Below the pieces are notes generated by a model, which was not told where the DNA came from, did no database searches, and saw only the letters and a program-made list of their open reading frames with translations. This document shows, piece by piece, positions 48,633 through 57,529 of a stretch of DNA of 64,000 nt (position 1 is the first letter of the stretch; the number at the start of each line of letters is the position of its first letter). The DNA is from Amycolatopsis sp. NBC_01488 (lineage in GTDB: Bacteria > Actinomycetota > Actinomycetes > Mycobacteriales > Pseudonocardiaceae): contig NZ_CP109434.1 in assembly GCF_036227105.1 (NCBI RefSeq), positions 4,220,001 to 4,284,000 on the forward strand, in the 5' to 3' direction. The position numbers and the translations under genes were made by a program.

Positions 48633-49901
48633 ATGAGACGCATCGGGTTCGTCGAGTCGAACCGGTCCGGATCCGGGTTCGACGCCCTCCGGGCGGCGCG
48701 CGGGCTGGGCCTGCACGTCACCTTCTTCAGCTGCGGCCTGGACCGCTACCACGCGACGCCGGGCGGCACCGAGGTGCTCGAAACGTGCGTCGACGAGGTC
48801 GTGGCGTGCCCGACCCACGAGCTGGAACCGCTGCTGGAGGCGGTGAAGGCGGTCGACGCCGCGAAGCCGCTCGACGCGCTGCTCTCGGTGGCCGAGTACG
48901 AGGTCATCCAGGCGGCCGAGGTGGCCCGTCAGCTCGGCCTGCCCGGCCCCGACCCGGCCGCCATCCGGATCGCCCGCGACAAGGCCGCGCAGCGGCGGCG
49001 GTGGGCCGAACGCGGCGTGCCCGTCCCGGAGTTCCGCGTCGTCACGACGGCCGAGCAGGCCGTGCGCGCGGCGGACGAGATCGGGTTGCCGTGCGTGGTG
49101 AAGGCGGTCGACGAGACCAGCGGCGCGCACGTCGTCCGCTGCACGACCCCGGCCGAGGTGACCGCGACGTTCACCGCGATCCGGTCCGCCACCACGAACC
49201 GCCGTGGTCAGGCCCGCTCGCCCGAGGTGCTCGTCGAAGAGTGCCTCGTCGGGTTCGAGGTCAGCGTCGAGATCCTGGCCGAGGCGGGGCGCGTGCGCGT
49301 GCTCGGCGTGACCGACAAGATCCTCGGCGGCCGCAACCGGTTCGTCGAGCTGGGGCACAGCTTCCCGACGGCGTTGCCCGGCGACGTCCGGCTCGAGCTG
49401 GAGTCGGCCGCGGTGGCCGCCACCGAGGCCGTCGGGTTCGACCTCGGCATCGCGCACGTCGAAATCAAGTACACCGGCGCGGGCCCGAAGCTGATCGAGA
49501 TCAACCCGCGCCCAGCAGGCGACCGGATCACCGAGCTGATGGACGCCAGCTTCGGGCTGTCCACCATGGAGCTGCTGCTGCGCCAGTACCTCGGCGAGTC
49601 CGTCGGCGACGTCGTCACCGAGCCGAAGGGCGGCGCGGCGATCCGGTACCTCACCGCCGACCCCGGGGTGGTGACGGCGGTGAGCGGGCTGGACATCGCC
49701 GCCGCGCTGCCCGGGGTCCGCGAGGCCGGGGTGTCCGTCGGGCCGGGCGGGCGGGTCGATCCGTTGCGGGTGAACGAAGACCGCGTCGGCCACGTCCTCG
49801 CGACGGCGGCCGACGCCTACCTGGCGGGCCGGATCGCCGAGGCCGCCGCCCAGCAGATCGTGGTGGACACCCGCGCCGATGCGCCGCCGATGGTCCGCTG
49901 A
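48633..49901 (+). CDS. ATP-grasp ligase 1
   Basis: 422-residue ATP-grasp enzyme, expected to join a carboxylate to an amine via acyl phosphate. Pre-ATP-grasp domain about 1-115, 'RIARDKAAQRRRWAERGVPVPEFRVV', the ATP loop 'IGLPCVVKAVDETSGAHVVRC', 'VLVEECLVGFEVSVEILAEAG' and the Mg-binding strand 'KLIEINPRPAGDRITELM'. It resembles carnosine-synthase/L-amino-acid ligase-like proteins found in dipeptide antibiotic clusters. Substrates unknown. GAGGGAA precedes the ATG. Confidence 0.88.
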   Translation: MRRIGFVESNRSGSGFDALRAARGLGLHVTFFSCGLDRYHATPGGTEVLETCVDEVVACPTHELEPLLEAVKAVDAAKPLDALLSVAEYEVIQAAEVARQLGLPGPDPAAIRIARDKAAQRRRWAERGVPVPEFRVVTTAEQAVRAADEIGLPCVVKAVDETSGAHVVRCTTPAEVTATFTAIRSATTNRRGQARSPEVLVEECLVGFEVSVEILAEAGRVRVLGVTDKILGGRNRFVELGHSFPTALPGDVRLELESAAVAATEAVGFDLGIAHVEIKYTGAGPKLIEINPRPAGDRITELMDASFGLSTMELLLRQYLGESVGDVVTEPKGGAAIRYLTADPGVVTAVSGLDIAAALPGVREAGVSVGPGGRVDPLRVNEDRVGHVLATAADAYLAGRIAEAAAQQIVVDTRADAPPMVR

Positions 49902-49953
49902 TGGCCGCGTCGGCGAGGCTGGGGCGACCGATGCCCGGACAGGAGAAGACGAC

Positions 49954-51171
49954 ATGCCGAACCTCGTGATGGTGATGCCGTACCAGGCATACCTCGCCAA
50001 GGCACGGGCGGAGGGCTTCCGGATCACGGCGATCTGGGACCCGGCCGAGGCCGGGCGGCTGTTCGGCGCGGACGCCCCGGCCTACCTGAAGGAAGTCGAG
50101 GCGCACGCAGACGGCCTCCGGCTGGTCGACTTCACCGACCGCGTCGCGTACGAAGGCGCGATCCGTGACGCCGTCCGGGAGACCGGCGCCGAGCACGTCT
50201 GGCACGTCGGCAGCGAGGAGAGCATGCAGCTCGCGTACGAGGTCGCCGACGACCTCGGCAAGGCCGTCAACTCGCCGCGTGCGGTCTTCCTGCTCAACGA
50301 CAAGCTCGCGATGCGCACCTTGTTGCGCGACAAGGGCATCTCGACCGTGAAGTTCGCCGTCGCGGACCACTGGCGGGACGTCGAGCGGCTGCTCGGCGGC
50401 TTCACGCTGCCGGTCGTGGTGAAGCCGGCCGCGCTGTCGGCCAGCCGGGGCACGCTGCTGCTCACCGATCCCGCCGGCCTGCCCGCCTGGGGCGACGAGC
50501 TGGCCGCCTTGGCCTACTCCGGGCCGCTGCTGGTCGAGGAGTACCTGCGCGGCCCGGAGTTCAGCGTCGAGACGATGACCGTGCGCGGGGAGCACCACGT
50601 GCTCGGCGTGACGCGCAAGCTGCTCGGCCCGCTGCCGCACTTCGTCGAGCGCGGCCACCTCTTCGGCGAGCCGGAGACGGCCGAGACGCGGCAGGCGGGC
50701 GCCCTCGCGGTCGAGTTGCTCGACGCCGTCGGCTACCAGTGCGGCCCGGCGCACACCGAGGTGATCGTCACCGCGGACGGGCCGCGGATCGTGGAGTCGC
50801 AGGCGAGGCTGGGCGGCGACAAGATCCCGAACCTCATCGAGCACGCCCGCGGCTTCGACGTCAAGCGCGCGATGTTCGCCGCCCTCGCCGGGCGGACGGC
50901 CCTCCCGGAACCCCGCGGGCTCGTCGGGCACATCGCCTACTTCACTTTCCCCACGGGAGTTCTGCAGTCGGTGAAAGGTCTCGAGGAGGCCCGCGCACTG
51001 GACTACGTCGACACCCTGAGCTTCCCGTTCGCGCCCGGCGACGTCCTGCCGGAGACGGTCAGCTCGAAGACCCGGCACGGGTTCGTCATCCTCACCGGCT
51101 CCGCGGACGCGGCGGCGGCCCTGGCCCGCGCGGACGCCGTCCGTGCCCTGATCGAGGTGGAAGTCCGATGA
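49954..51171 (+). CDS. ATP-grasp ligase 2
   Basis: 405-residue ATP-grasp enzyme, distinct from ligase 1. 'SPRAVFLLNDKLAMRTLLRDKGISTVKFAVAD', 'FTLPVVVKPAALSASRGTLLLTDPAG', 'LLVEEYLRGPEFSVETMTVRGE' and 'PRIVESQARLGGDKIPNLIEHARGFDV'. ATG 49954 follows AGGAGAAG; the frame is open to 49879 but without a site. Its stop overlaps the exporter start by 4 bp. It probably performs a second amide bond formation in the same pathway. Confidence 0.88.
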   Translation: MPNLVMVMPYQAYLAKARAEGFRITAIWDPAEAGRLFGADAPAYLKEVEAHADGLRLVDFTDRVAYEGAIRDAVRETGAEHVWHVGSEESMQLAYEVADDLGKAVNSPRAVFLLNDKLAMRTLLRDKGISTVKFAVADHWRDVERLLGGFTLPVVVKPAALSASRGTLLLTDPAGLPAWGDELAALAYSGPLLVEEYLRGPEFSVETMTVRGEHHVLGVTRKLLGPLPHFVERGHLFGEPETAETRQAGALAVELLDAVGYQCGPAHTEVIVTADGPRIVESQARLGGDKIPNLIEHARGFDVKRAMFAALAGRTALPEPRGLVGHIAYFTFPTGVLQSVKGLEEARALDYVDTLSFPFAPGDVLPETVSSKTRHGFVILTGSADAAAALARADAVRALIEVEVR

Positions 51172-52409
51172 GGAGCTTCTTCGCCCTGCACCGCAACGTC
51201 CGGCTGCGCGTCGGGCTCGCGTTCGTGCACAAGCTGATCGACGCGATGATCCTGACGTTCATCGCGATCTACCTCGCGGCGCACGTGGGCGTCGCGGTCG
51301 CCGGCGCGCTGATCCTGGTGTTCGCCGCCTTCGCGGTGGTCGGCATGCTCGTCGGCGGGCACCTGTCCGAACGCCGGGGACGCCGTCCGGTGCTGATCGT
51401 CGGCGATCTCGTCGGCACCGGCTTCCTCGCGCTGATGGCCGTCGCGTACTACTCCGGCTGGGGCGCCCTCGCCGTCTACTTCTGCTACGCCATCGTGAAG
51501 TTCGGGACGAACCTCGCGCTGCCCGCCAACGACGCGACGATCATCGACGTCACCCCGCCGGAGCAGCGCAAGTTCGTCTACACGGTCAACTACTGGGTGA
51601 TCAACCTCGCGCTCGGCACCGGCGCGCTGCTCGGCGCTTTCCTGTACAGCGCCCACTTCGGCGCGGTGATCCTCGCCGGCGCGATCGGGATGGCGTTCGC
51701 CCTCACGATCACGGTGACGATGGTCGCCGAGACCAAGCCGGACGTCCCTCGCCCGGCCGCGAAGCTCACCGGCGTCGCGCAGTTCGTCCAGGGCTACCAG
51801 GTGGTGCTCGCCGACGCGACGTTCCGCAGGCTGATCATCGCCGCCACGCTGATCCTGACGCTCGAAGGGCAGCTGAGCACCGCGATCGGGATCCGGCTGT
51901 CGACGGGCTTCCCCACGCAGGAAGTGGTCCCGTTCGGCGCGGTGACCGGCGTGGAGATGCTCGGCGTGCTCAAGGCGGTCAACACGGTCCTGGTCGTCGT
52001 GTTCGCCCTCGTCGTCAACACGCTGCTGAAGCGGATGCCCGACCGCGCCCGGCTCTACGCGGGCATCACGCTGTACGCGGGCGGGTTCGCGGTGCTGGCC
52101 GTCACCGACGACGCCTGGCTGCTGCTCGTCGCCGTCGTCGTGCTGACCGTCGGCGAGCTGATGAACCTGCCGGTGCAGCAGGCGCTGCTGGCCGAGCTGG
52201 CCCCGGACGACGGCCGGCCGCGCTACCTCGCCGCGTACTACCTGCACATCCGGTTCGGCCAGATCGTCAACTCGATCCTGGTCAGCCTGAGCGCGGTGCT
52301 CAGCATGCAGGGCATGGCCGGGATCTACCTGGCCTTCGGTGCCGTGATCATCCTGCAGTACCGGGCGATCCTGGCCCGTCGCGAGACCCGCGTCGCGGTC
52401 TCCGCCTGA
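51168..52409 (+). CDS. MFS exporter of the cluster
   Basis: 413-residue transporter with about 12 helices. 'LRVGLAFVHKLIDAMILTFIAIYLAAHVGVAVAGALILVFAAFAVVGMLVGGHLSERRGRRPVLIVGDLVGT' contains the MFS loop motif 'GGHLSERRGRRPVL'. Related to the drug:H+ antiporter group. Position inside the operon and overlap with ATP-grasp 2 indicate export of the product, possibly self-resistance. Confidence 0.88.
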   Translation: MRSFFALHRNVRLRVGLAFVHKLIDAMILTFIAIYLAAHVGVAVAGALILVFAAFAVVGMLVGGHLSERRGRRPVLIVGDLVGTGFLALMAVAYYSGWGALAVYFCYAIVKFGTNLALPANDATIIDVTPPEQRKFVYTVNYWVINLALGTGALLGAFLYSAHFGAVILAGAIGMAFALTITVTMVAETKPDVPRPAAKLTGVAQFVQGYQVVLADATFRRLIIAATLILTLEGQLSTAIGIRLSTGFPTQEVVPFGAVTGVEMLGVLKAVNTVLVVVFALVVNTLLKRMPDRARLYAGITLYAGGFAVLAVTDDAWLLLVAVVVLTVGELMNLPVQQALLAELAPDDGRPRYLAAYYLHIRFGQIVNSILVSLSAVLSMQGMAGIYLAFGAVIILQYRAILARRETRVAVSA

Positions 52410-52427
52410 CTCACTGGGAAGGTAACC

Positions 52428-53762
52428 ATGTCGGCACGGTCCGAACGGATCACCAAGGCCTACCTCGCCGGGTGCGAGGAGGCGGACAGCCCGCTGCGCC
52501 ACGCACGCGCGAGCCTGGAGCTGTCGGAGACCAAGCGCCTGTCCTGGCCCCGGCTGCTGCCGCGGCCGATCATGGTCGACGAGGCGGAGTACCGCGCGTT
52601 CGGCCGGGACCTCGTCACGGTCTACGAGCTGGTCGGCACCTTGCCGCGGCGGCTCTTCGACGGCGACTTCACGCGGTTCCGCACCGCGCTCGGCATCGAC
52701 GACCGGCACGCCGCGCTGATGACGCGGCTGCTCGGCGAGGGACCGCCGCCGCTGTACGGCCGCGCCGACGTCTACTACGACGGCTCGGCGTTCAAGCTGC
52801 TGGAGTACAACATCGGCAGCGCGCTCGGCGGCCTGGACATGGTGGGCACGCTGCCCAAGGCGTACCTGCGCGTCCCGGCCGTCGCCGAGTTCGCCGCGGA
52901 GCACGGCCTCGGCTTCCTCGACATGGGCTCCGACCTCGCCGAGGCGCTGCGCAACGCGGGCAAGGCGATCGGCGCCGGCGAGCCGGTGGTCGCGATCGTC
53001 GAAGGTCCCGGCGGGATGACGACCTACGGCCACCAGCGGCGCGCGATCGCGGAACTGCTGGCGGAGAACGACGTCGAGTGCCGCGCCGGCGAGATCGGCG
53101 ACCTGGAGTTCCGCGCCGGGAAGCCGTACCTCGACGGCACCGCGGTCGACGTCATCCTGCGGTACTACGGCCTCGAGGAGATGCTCGAGCACCCGGACTG
53201 CGACGCGCTGCTGGAGCCGGTCTTCCGCGCCCACGAAGCCGGCCAGGTCGTCGTCTGGACGCCGACGAACGTGTTCAGCAACAAGGGCACGCTCGCGATG
53301 CTGTCGGAGTTCGCCTCGCTCTTCTCGCCGGACGAGCAGGCCGTGATCGAGCGGGTGCTGCCGTGGTGCCGGATGCTCGGGCGCCCCGGCGCCGGCCCGG
53401 ACGCCGGGCGCATCGAAGAGTGCGTGCGGCGTCAGGACCAGCTGGTGTTCAAGCCGACCGGGCTCTACGGCGGCCAGGGCGTCGTCATCGGCCAGGAGGT
53501 CGACGCCGGAACCTGGCGGGAGACGCTCGAAGCCGGTTCGCGGACCGGCTCGCTCGTCCAGGAGATCGTGCGGCCGAACCTGGAGACGGTGATCGACCCC
53601 GAAACCGGCGCGCGCTCCGAGTGGTACGCGCTGTGGGCGGCGTTCATGACCCCGGCCGGCCTCTCCGGCGGCGGCGTGCGCGCGATCCCGCCCGGCGGCA
53701 CCACCGTCATCACCATGATCAACAACCCCGACGTCCGCAACACCTGCCTCTTCACCTGCTGA
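52428..53762 (+). CDS. Circularly permuted ATP-grasp protein
   Basis: 444-residue protein. The Mg-binding strand, normally C-terminal, occurs early ('FKLLEYNIGSALGGLDMVG', about residue 123), while the glycine-rich ATP loop lies late ('LVFKPTGLYGGQGVVIGQEV', about 343). That reversed order is the mark of circularly permuted ATP-grasp enzymes (glutathionylspermidine-synthase-like). It is a third ATP-dependent ligase candidate in the cluster; its acceptor is unknown. GGGAAGG precedes the ATG. Confidence 0.78.
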   Translation: MSARSERITKAYLAGCEEADSPLRHARASLELSETKRLSWPRLLPRPIMVDEAEYRAFGRDLVTVYELVGTLPRRLFDGDFTRFRTALGIDDRHAALMTRLLGEGPPPLYGRADVYYDGSAFKLLEYNIGSALGGLDMVGTLPKAYLRVPAVAEFAAEHGLGFLDMGSDLAEALRNAGKAIGAGEPVVAIVEGPGGMTTYGHQRRAIAELLAENDVECRAGEIGDLEFRAGKPYLDGTAVDVILRYYGLEEMLEHPDCDALLEPVFRAHEAGQVVVWTPTNVFSNKGTLAMLSEFASLFSPDEQAVIERVLPWCRMLGRPGAGPDAGRIEECVRRQDQLVFKPTGLYGGQGVVIGQEVDAGTWRETLEAGSRTGSLVQEIVRPNLETVIDPETGARSEWYALWAAFMTPAGLSGGGVRAIPPGGTTVITMINNPDVRNTCLFTC

Positions 53763-53777
53763 GCAAGGAGAACCCCG

Positions 53778-54452
53778 GTGCCCCGACTCGTCGACCTCAC
53801 CCACGGCTTCTACGACGGAATGCCGTCCTACCCCGCCGACTGGTTCCCGAAGTTCGCCAGCGAACGCTCGATGACGCCGGAGACCGACCCGTACGGCACC
53901 AAGCGCACGTTCTCCTACTTGCACGTGTTCCCGCACAACGGGACGCACATGGAGTACAAGCTGCACTTCTACCCGGGCACCGAAGGCATCGACGAGGTCC
54001 CGCTCGGCACGCTGATCGGCCGCGCCTGCGTCGCCGACCTGTCGCACAAGGGCGAGCTGGACGAGGTCACCGGCGACGACCTGGAGAAGACGCTGCGGCC
54101 GGTGTGGCGGCCCGGTGACCGGCTGCTCATCCGCACGGACTACCTGCGGCACAACTGGGGCCGGCCCGACTACTGGGACCGCCCGCCGTACCTGACGCCG
54201 TCGGCCGCGCAGTGGGCCATCGACAACGACGCGTGCCTGATCGGCTTCGACTGCCTCACCGAACGGCCGGGCGACGCCGCGTCCCCGGTGCACCACGCGC
54301 TCCTCGCCGCCGGGATCCCGCTGCTGGAGTACGTCACCAACATGCACGAGCTGACCAAGCAGGTCGTCCAGCTGATCGCGCTGCCGACCAAGGTCGCCGG
54401 CGCCGAGGCCGCTCCGGCGCGCGTCATCGCGGTGGAGGACACCGATGACTGA
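53778..54452 (+). CDS. Cyclase-family hydrolase (kynurenine formamidase-like)
   Basis: 224-residue metal-dependent protein. 'LVDLTHGFYDGMPSYPADWF', the metal motif 'HNGTHMEYKLHFYPG' (a variant of HxGTHxDxxxH with Glu for Asp) and 'LIGFDCLTERPG' are of the Cyclase family (PF04199), which includes kynurenine formamidase and isatin hydrolase. The latter acts on an anthranilate-type N-aryl amide, interesting beside an anthranilate synthase. Could close or open a ring in the product. GTG with AAGGAGAA. Confidence 0.82.
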   Translation: MPRLVDLTHGFYDGMPSYPADWFPKFASERSMTPETDPYGTKRTFSYLHVFPHNGTHMEYKLHFYPGTEGIDEVPLGTLIGRACVADLSHKGELDEVTGDDLEKTLRPVWRPGDRLLIRTDYLRHNWGRPDYWDRPPYLTPSAAQWAIDNDACLIGFDCLTERPGDAASPVHHALLAAGIPLLEYVTNMHELTKQVVQLIALPTKVAGAEAAPARVIAVEDTDD

Positions 54453-55602
54453 TCAGGTCGCGCTCACGGCCGTCGGTGGCGACGCCGACGTGCCGGACGG
54501 CCTGGCCCGGCTGCTCGGCCTGCTCGGCGACCCGCTGTCCGCGCTGCCGGCCGGCGCCGAGGTGCTGATCAAGCCGAACCTGTTCCAGACCGCACCCGGG
54601 TTCCACGTGCGGCCGGCGCTGCTGGCCGCGATCGCGCGCGTCGTCGCCGAGCACGGGGCTCGCCCGGTGATCGCCGAGCGCACGCACGCGATCTACGAGA
54701 TCCTGCGCGACCACGAAGCCGGGAAGTACGCCCGCGTCGTCAGCTTCGACGATCTGCCGCTGCGCATCACCGGCATCCCGGGCGCGACGTCGCTGCGGGT
54801 GCCGATCGCCGTCCCGGAGCTGATCCTGGACTGCGACTACTTCATCGGCGTCCCGCAGCTGCGCACGCACGCGAGCGTCGTCTACTCGAACGCGATGAAG
54901 AACCTGGTGGGGCTGCTGCCCGGGTACACGACCCGGATCGTGCACATGGCGGGTGTCGACGAGTCCACCGTGGACCTGAACCTGATGCGGCCGCAGGACC
55001 TGGTGGTGTGCGACGGGACCACGGTGATCGAGGGCAACTACCCGATGGACGGGCAGGCCCGCGACGTCGGGTTCCTGGCCGCGAGCCGCAACGCCGTCGC
55101 GCTCGACGTCGCCGTCGGGACGCTCGCGGGCTTCGACCCGGACAGCGTCGCGTACCTGCGTGACGCGCACTCGCGCGGGATGGGCCCGCTGTCCCTCGAC
55201 GACATCGAGCTGCTCGGGACACCTCTCGACGAGCTGGCGTTCGACATGGTGAAGGCGCCGGTCGAGATCGTCGTGCCGCGCGAGGGGATCCACGTCTACG
55301 CCGACAATGCGTGCCCGGCGTGCAGCCGGTTCGTCGCCGGGGCGATGCGGGCGCTGGCCGGGGAGCTGTGCGAATGGGACGGGGAGATGACGGTCATTTC
55401 CGGGCCTCAGGTCGAGGTGCCGCCCCTGCGTGGCGAGGTCGTGCTCGTCGGCAACTGCCTGTACGAGAGCCGGGACCTGGGCATCTTCGTCGAAGGCTGC
55501 CCGCCGCGGGCGATCCAGCTCGCCGCGTTCCGCTACGCCATGGGCAAGCCCGTCGGCGACCACGAGCGGACGCAGTTCCGGGTGCCGGCGGTCGCGCGAT
55601 GA
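54445..55602 (+). CDS. DUF362-domain protein
   Basis: 385-residue protein with the DUF362 core: 'VLIKPNLFQTAPGFHVRPALLAAIARVV', 'DYFIGVPQLRTHASVVYSNAMKNLVGLLPGYTT' and 'VVCDGTTVIEGNYPMDGQARDVGFLAASRNAVALDVAV'. The C-terminus adds cysteines in 'DNACPACSRFVAGAMRAL' and 'VGNCLY'. DUF362 proteins are uncharacterised; some are fused to ferredoxin domains. It overlaps its neighbours by 8 and 4 bp, so it is an integral pathway gene whose chemistry I cannot assign. Confidence 0.82.
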   Translation: MTDQVALTAVGGDADVPDGLARLLGLLGDPLSALPAGAEVLIKPNLFQTAPGFHVRPALLAAIARVVAEHGARPVIAERTHAIYEILRDHEAGKYARVVSFDDLPLRITGIPGATSLRVPIAVPELILDCDYFIGVPQLRTHASVVYSNAMKNLVGLLPGYTTRIVHMAGVDESTVDLNLMRPQDLVVCDGTTVIEGNYPMDGQARDVGFLAASRNAVALDVAVGTLAGFDPDSVAYLRDAHSRGMGPLSLDDIELLGTPLDELAFDMVKAPVEIVVPREGIHVYADNACPACSRFVAGAMRALAGELCEWDGEMTVISGPQVEVPPLRGEVVLVGNCLYESRDLGIFVEGCPPRAIQLAAFRYAMGKPVGDHERTQFRVPAVAR

Positions 55603-56939
55603 TCACGTCCGCGCCGGCGCCGGGCGCCCGGCTGCACCGCCACGTCGTCCGGCTGGCCACGACGGTCGACCCGGTGGCGGCGGCCGCGGCCCTGCGCCCG
55701 GCCGGGCGCGTCATGCTCACCGCCGGACCGGGCGGCCGGGACGCCGTGCTGGCCGTGGGGGAGCTGGCCGTCCTCGCGCACCCCGGTGGCGACGGCCCCG
55801 CGCCGGTCACGGCCGCGGTGGACCTGCTGGCCGGGCTGGACCTCCCGCCGGACAGCACCGACGCCGAGGCGGCCTGGTTCGGGTTCCTCGCCTACGACGC
55901 CGCCCGCGACTTCGAGCGGCTGCCCGGCCGCCACCCGGCGGGCGGGCGTCCGGTGTACGAGTTCTTCCTGCCCGAGGTGCTGGTCGCCGAGGGCCGGGTG
56001 ATCGGCCGGGGCACGACCCCCGCGGCCGCGCGCAAGGCGGCCACCCAGGTCGCCCGCACGCTCGACGGGCTCGCCGTCACGTCGCTGGGGGTCGTCGCGG
56101 TCGGCGCCGGGACGTTCGGCTTCGGGTACGACGAGTACGTCGACGCGCTTCGGCGCGCGCAGCGGCACATCCTGGACGGCGACGTCTTCCAGCTCGTGCT
56201 GTCCAACGCCTGGACCGCACCGGCCACTGTGGACGGACTGCGCGTCTACCGGAGACTGACCGAGATCAACCCGTCGCCGTACCACTTCTGGTACGGCGGC
56301 CCGGCTTTCGAGGCGGTCGGGGCGTCGCCCGAGCCGTGCCTAACGCTGTCGGGCGGCCGGGCGCTGATCCGCCCGCTCGCCGGCACCCGGCCGCGGGGCC
56401 GTGACGGCCGCGCCGACCGGCTCGCCGAGGACGACCTGCGTTCTTCGGTGAAGGAGCTGGCCGAGCACCGGATGCTGGTCGACCTGGCCCGCAACGACCT
56501 CGGCCGGGTGTGCCGCCCCGGGACCGTGTCGGTGGAGCGGCTGCTGGCCGTCGAGCGGTATTCGCACGTCATGCACCTGACGTCCGACGTGTGGGGCGAG
56601 CCGTCGGCCGGGCGCGGCACCGCCGAGCTGATCCGGGCGACGTTCCCGGCCGGCACCATGACCGGGACGCCGAAGGTGCGCGCGATGGAGATCATCGACA
56701 GCCTGGAGCCGTCGCGGCGCTGGCTGTACTCGGGCGCGGTCGGCTCGTTCGGGGTGTCCCATGTGGACTTGTACCTGACGATCCGCAGCATGGTCTGGTG
56801 CGACGGCGAAATCCGGCTGCAGGCCGGCGGCGGCATCGTCCACGACTCCGACCCGGCCGAGGAGTACGCGGAGTGCCTGGCGAAGCTCGCGTCCGGGGCC
56901 CGCGCCCTCGGCGTGACCGTGGAAGGGGTGGCCGCGTGA
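55599..56939 (+). CDS. Anthranilate synthase component I-type enzyme
   Basis: 446-residue chorismate-utilising enzyme. 'GYDEYVDALRRAQRHILDGDVFQLVLSNAW', 'NPSPYHFWYGGPAFEAVGASPEPCLTL', 'IRPLAGTRPRGRD', 'ELAEHRMLVDLARNDLGRVCRPGTV', 'FPAGTMTGTPKVRAMEIIDSLEPSRR' and 'IRLQAGGGIVHDSDPAEEYAEC'. The AGT in 'PLAGT' (rather than the KGT of PabB) points to anthranilate or 2-amino-2-deoxyisochorismate formation, not aminodeoxychorismate. It supplies an ortho-amino aromatic unit to the cluster. Confidence 0.88.
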   Translation: MITSAPAPGARLHRHVVRLATTVDPVAAAAALRPAGRVMLTAGPGGRDAVLAVGELAVLAHPGGDGPAPVTAAVDLLAGLDLPPDSTDAEAAWFGFLAYDAARDFERLPGRHPAGGRPVYEFFLPEVLVAEGRVIGRGTTPAAARKAATQVARTLDGLAVTSLGVVAVGAGTFGFGYDEYVDALRRAQRHILDGDVFQLVLSNAWTAPATVDGLRVYRRLTEINPSPYHFWYGGPAFEAVGASPEPCLTLSGGRALIRPLAGTRPRGRDGRADRLAEDDLRSSVKELAEHRMLVDLARNDLGRVCRPGTVSVERLLAVERYSHVMHLTSDVWGEPSAGRGTAELIRATFPAGTMTGTPKVRAMEIIDSLEPSRRWLYSGAVGSFGVSHVDLYLTIRSMVWCDGEIRLQAGGGIVHDSDPAEEYAECLAKLASGARALGVTVEGVAA

Positions 56940-57520
56940 TCTGCGTGCTCGACAACTACGACTCGTTCGTCTACAACCTGGTGCAGTACCTGGGAAACCT
57001 CGGCGCTTCGTGTCAGGTCTACCGCAACGACGAGATCTCGGTGGCCGATGTCGAGGCGCTCGGCCCGGAGCTGGTGCTGATCTCGCCGGGCCCCGGCGAC
57101 CCGGCGGACGCGGGCATCTCGGTCGAGCTGGTCCGCCGGCTGGCCGGGCGCGTGCCGATCTTCGGGGTGTGCCTGGGCCACCAGGCGATCGGCGCGGCGT
57201 TCGGCGCCCGCGTCGTGCACGCGGCCGAGCCGATGCACGGCAAGTGCTCCCCGCTCGCCCACGACGGCCACGGTGTCTTCGCGGGCCTGCGCAACCCGCT
57301 GACGGTGGCGCGCTACCACTCCCTGGTCCTGGACCCGGCTTCGCTGCCGGCCGACCTGGTCGTCACGGCGTGGTCGTCGACGGGGGAGGTGATGGGCGTC
57401 CGGCACCGCAAGCTGCCGATCGAGGGGGTCCAGTTCCACCCGGAGTCGCTGTTCACCGAGGAGGGCGTGGCGATGGTGGCGAACGCGATGCGCTCGCGGA
57501 CCCTGGTGCGCAGTTACTGA
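56936..57520 (+). CDS. Glutamine amidotransferase, TrpG/PabA type
   Basis: 194-residue class I glutaminase subunit delivering ammonia to the upstream synthase. 'VLDNYDSFVYNLVQYLGNLG', 'LISPGPGDPADAG', nucleophile C79 in 'GVCLGHQAIG' and the His-Glu pair in 'EGVQFHPESLFTEEG' are complete. GTG start overlaps the synthase stop by 4 bp. Last gene of the co-directional biosynthetic run; the next gene is on the other strand, 9 bp away. Confidence 0.92.
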   Translation: MICVLDNYDSFVYNLVQYLGNLGASCQVYRNDEISVADVEALGPELVLISPGPGDPADAGISVELVRRLAGRVPIFGVCLGHQAIGAAFGARVVHAAEPMHGKCSPLAHDGHGVFAGLRNPLTVARYHSLVLDPASLPADLVVTAWSSTGEVMGVRHRKLPIEGVQFHPESLFTEEGVAMVANAMRSRTLVRSY

Positions 57521-57529
57521 TCCGGCCAG

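Noticed and set aside
51003..54347. 1114-codon minus-strand open frame across the exporter and permuted ATP-grasp genes
   Set aside because: Low-complexity Arg/Asp/Gly/Val-rich translation with no domain, antisense to four genes with clear motifs and ribosome binding sites.
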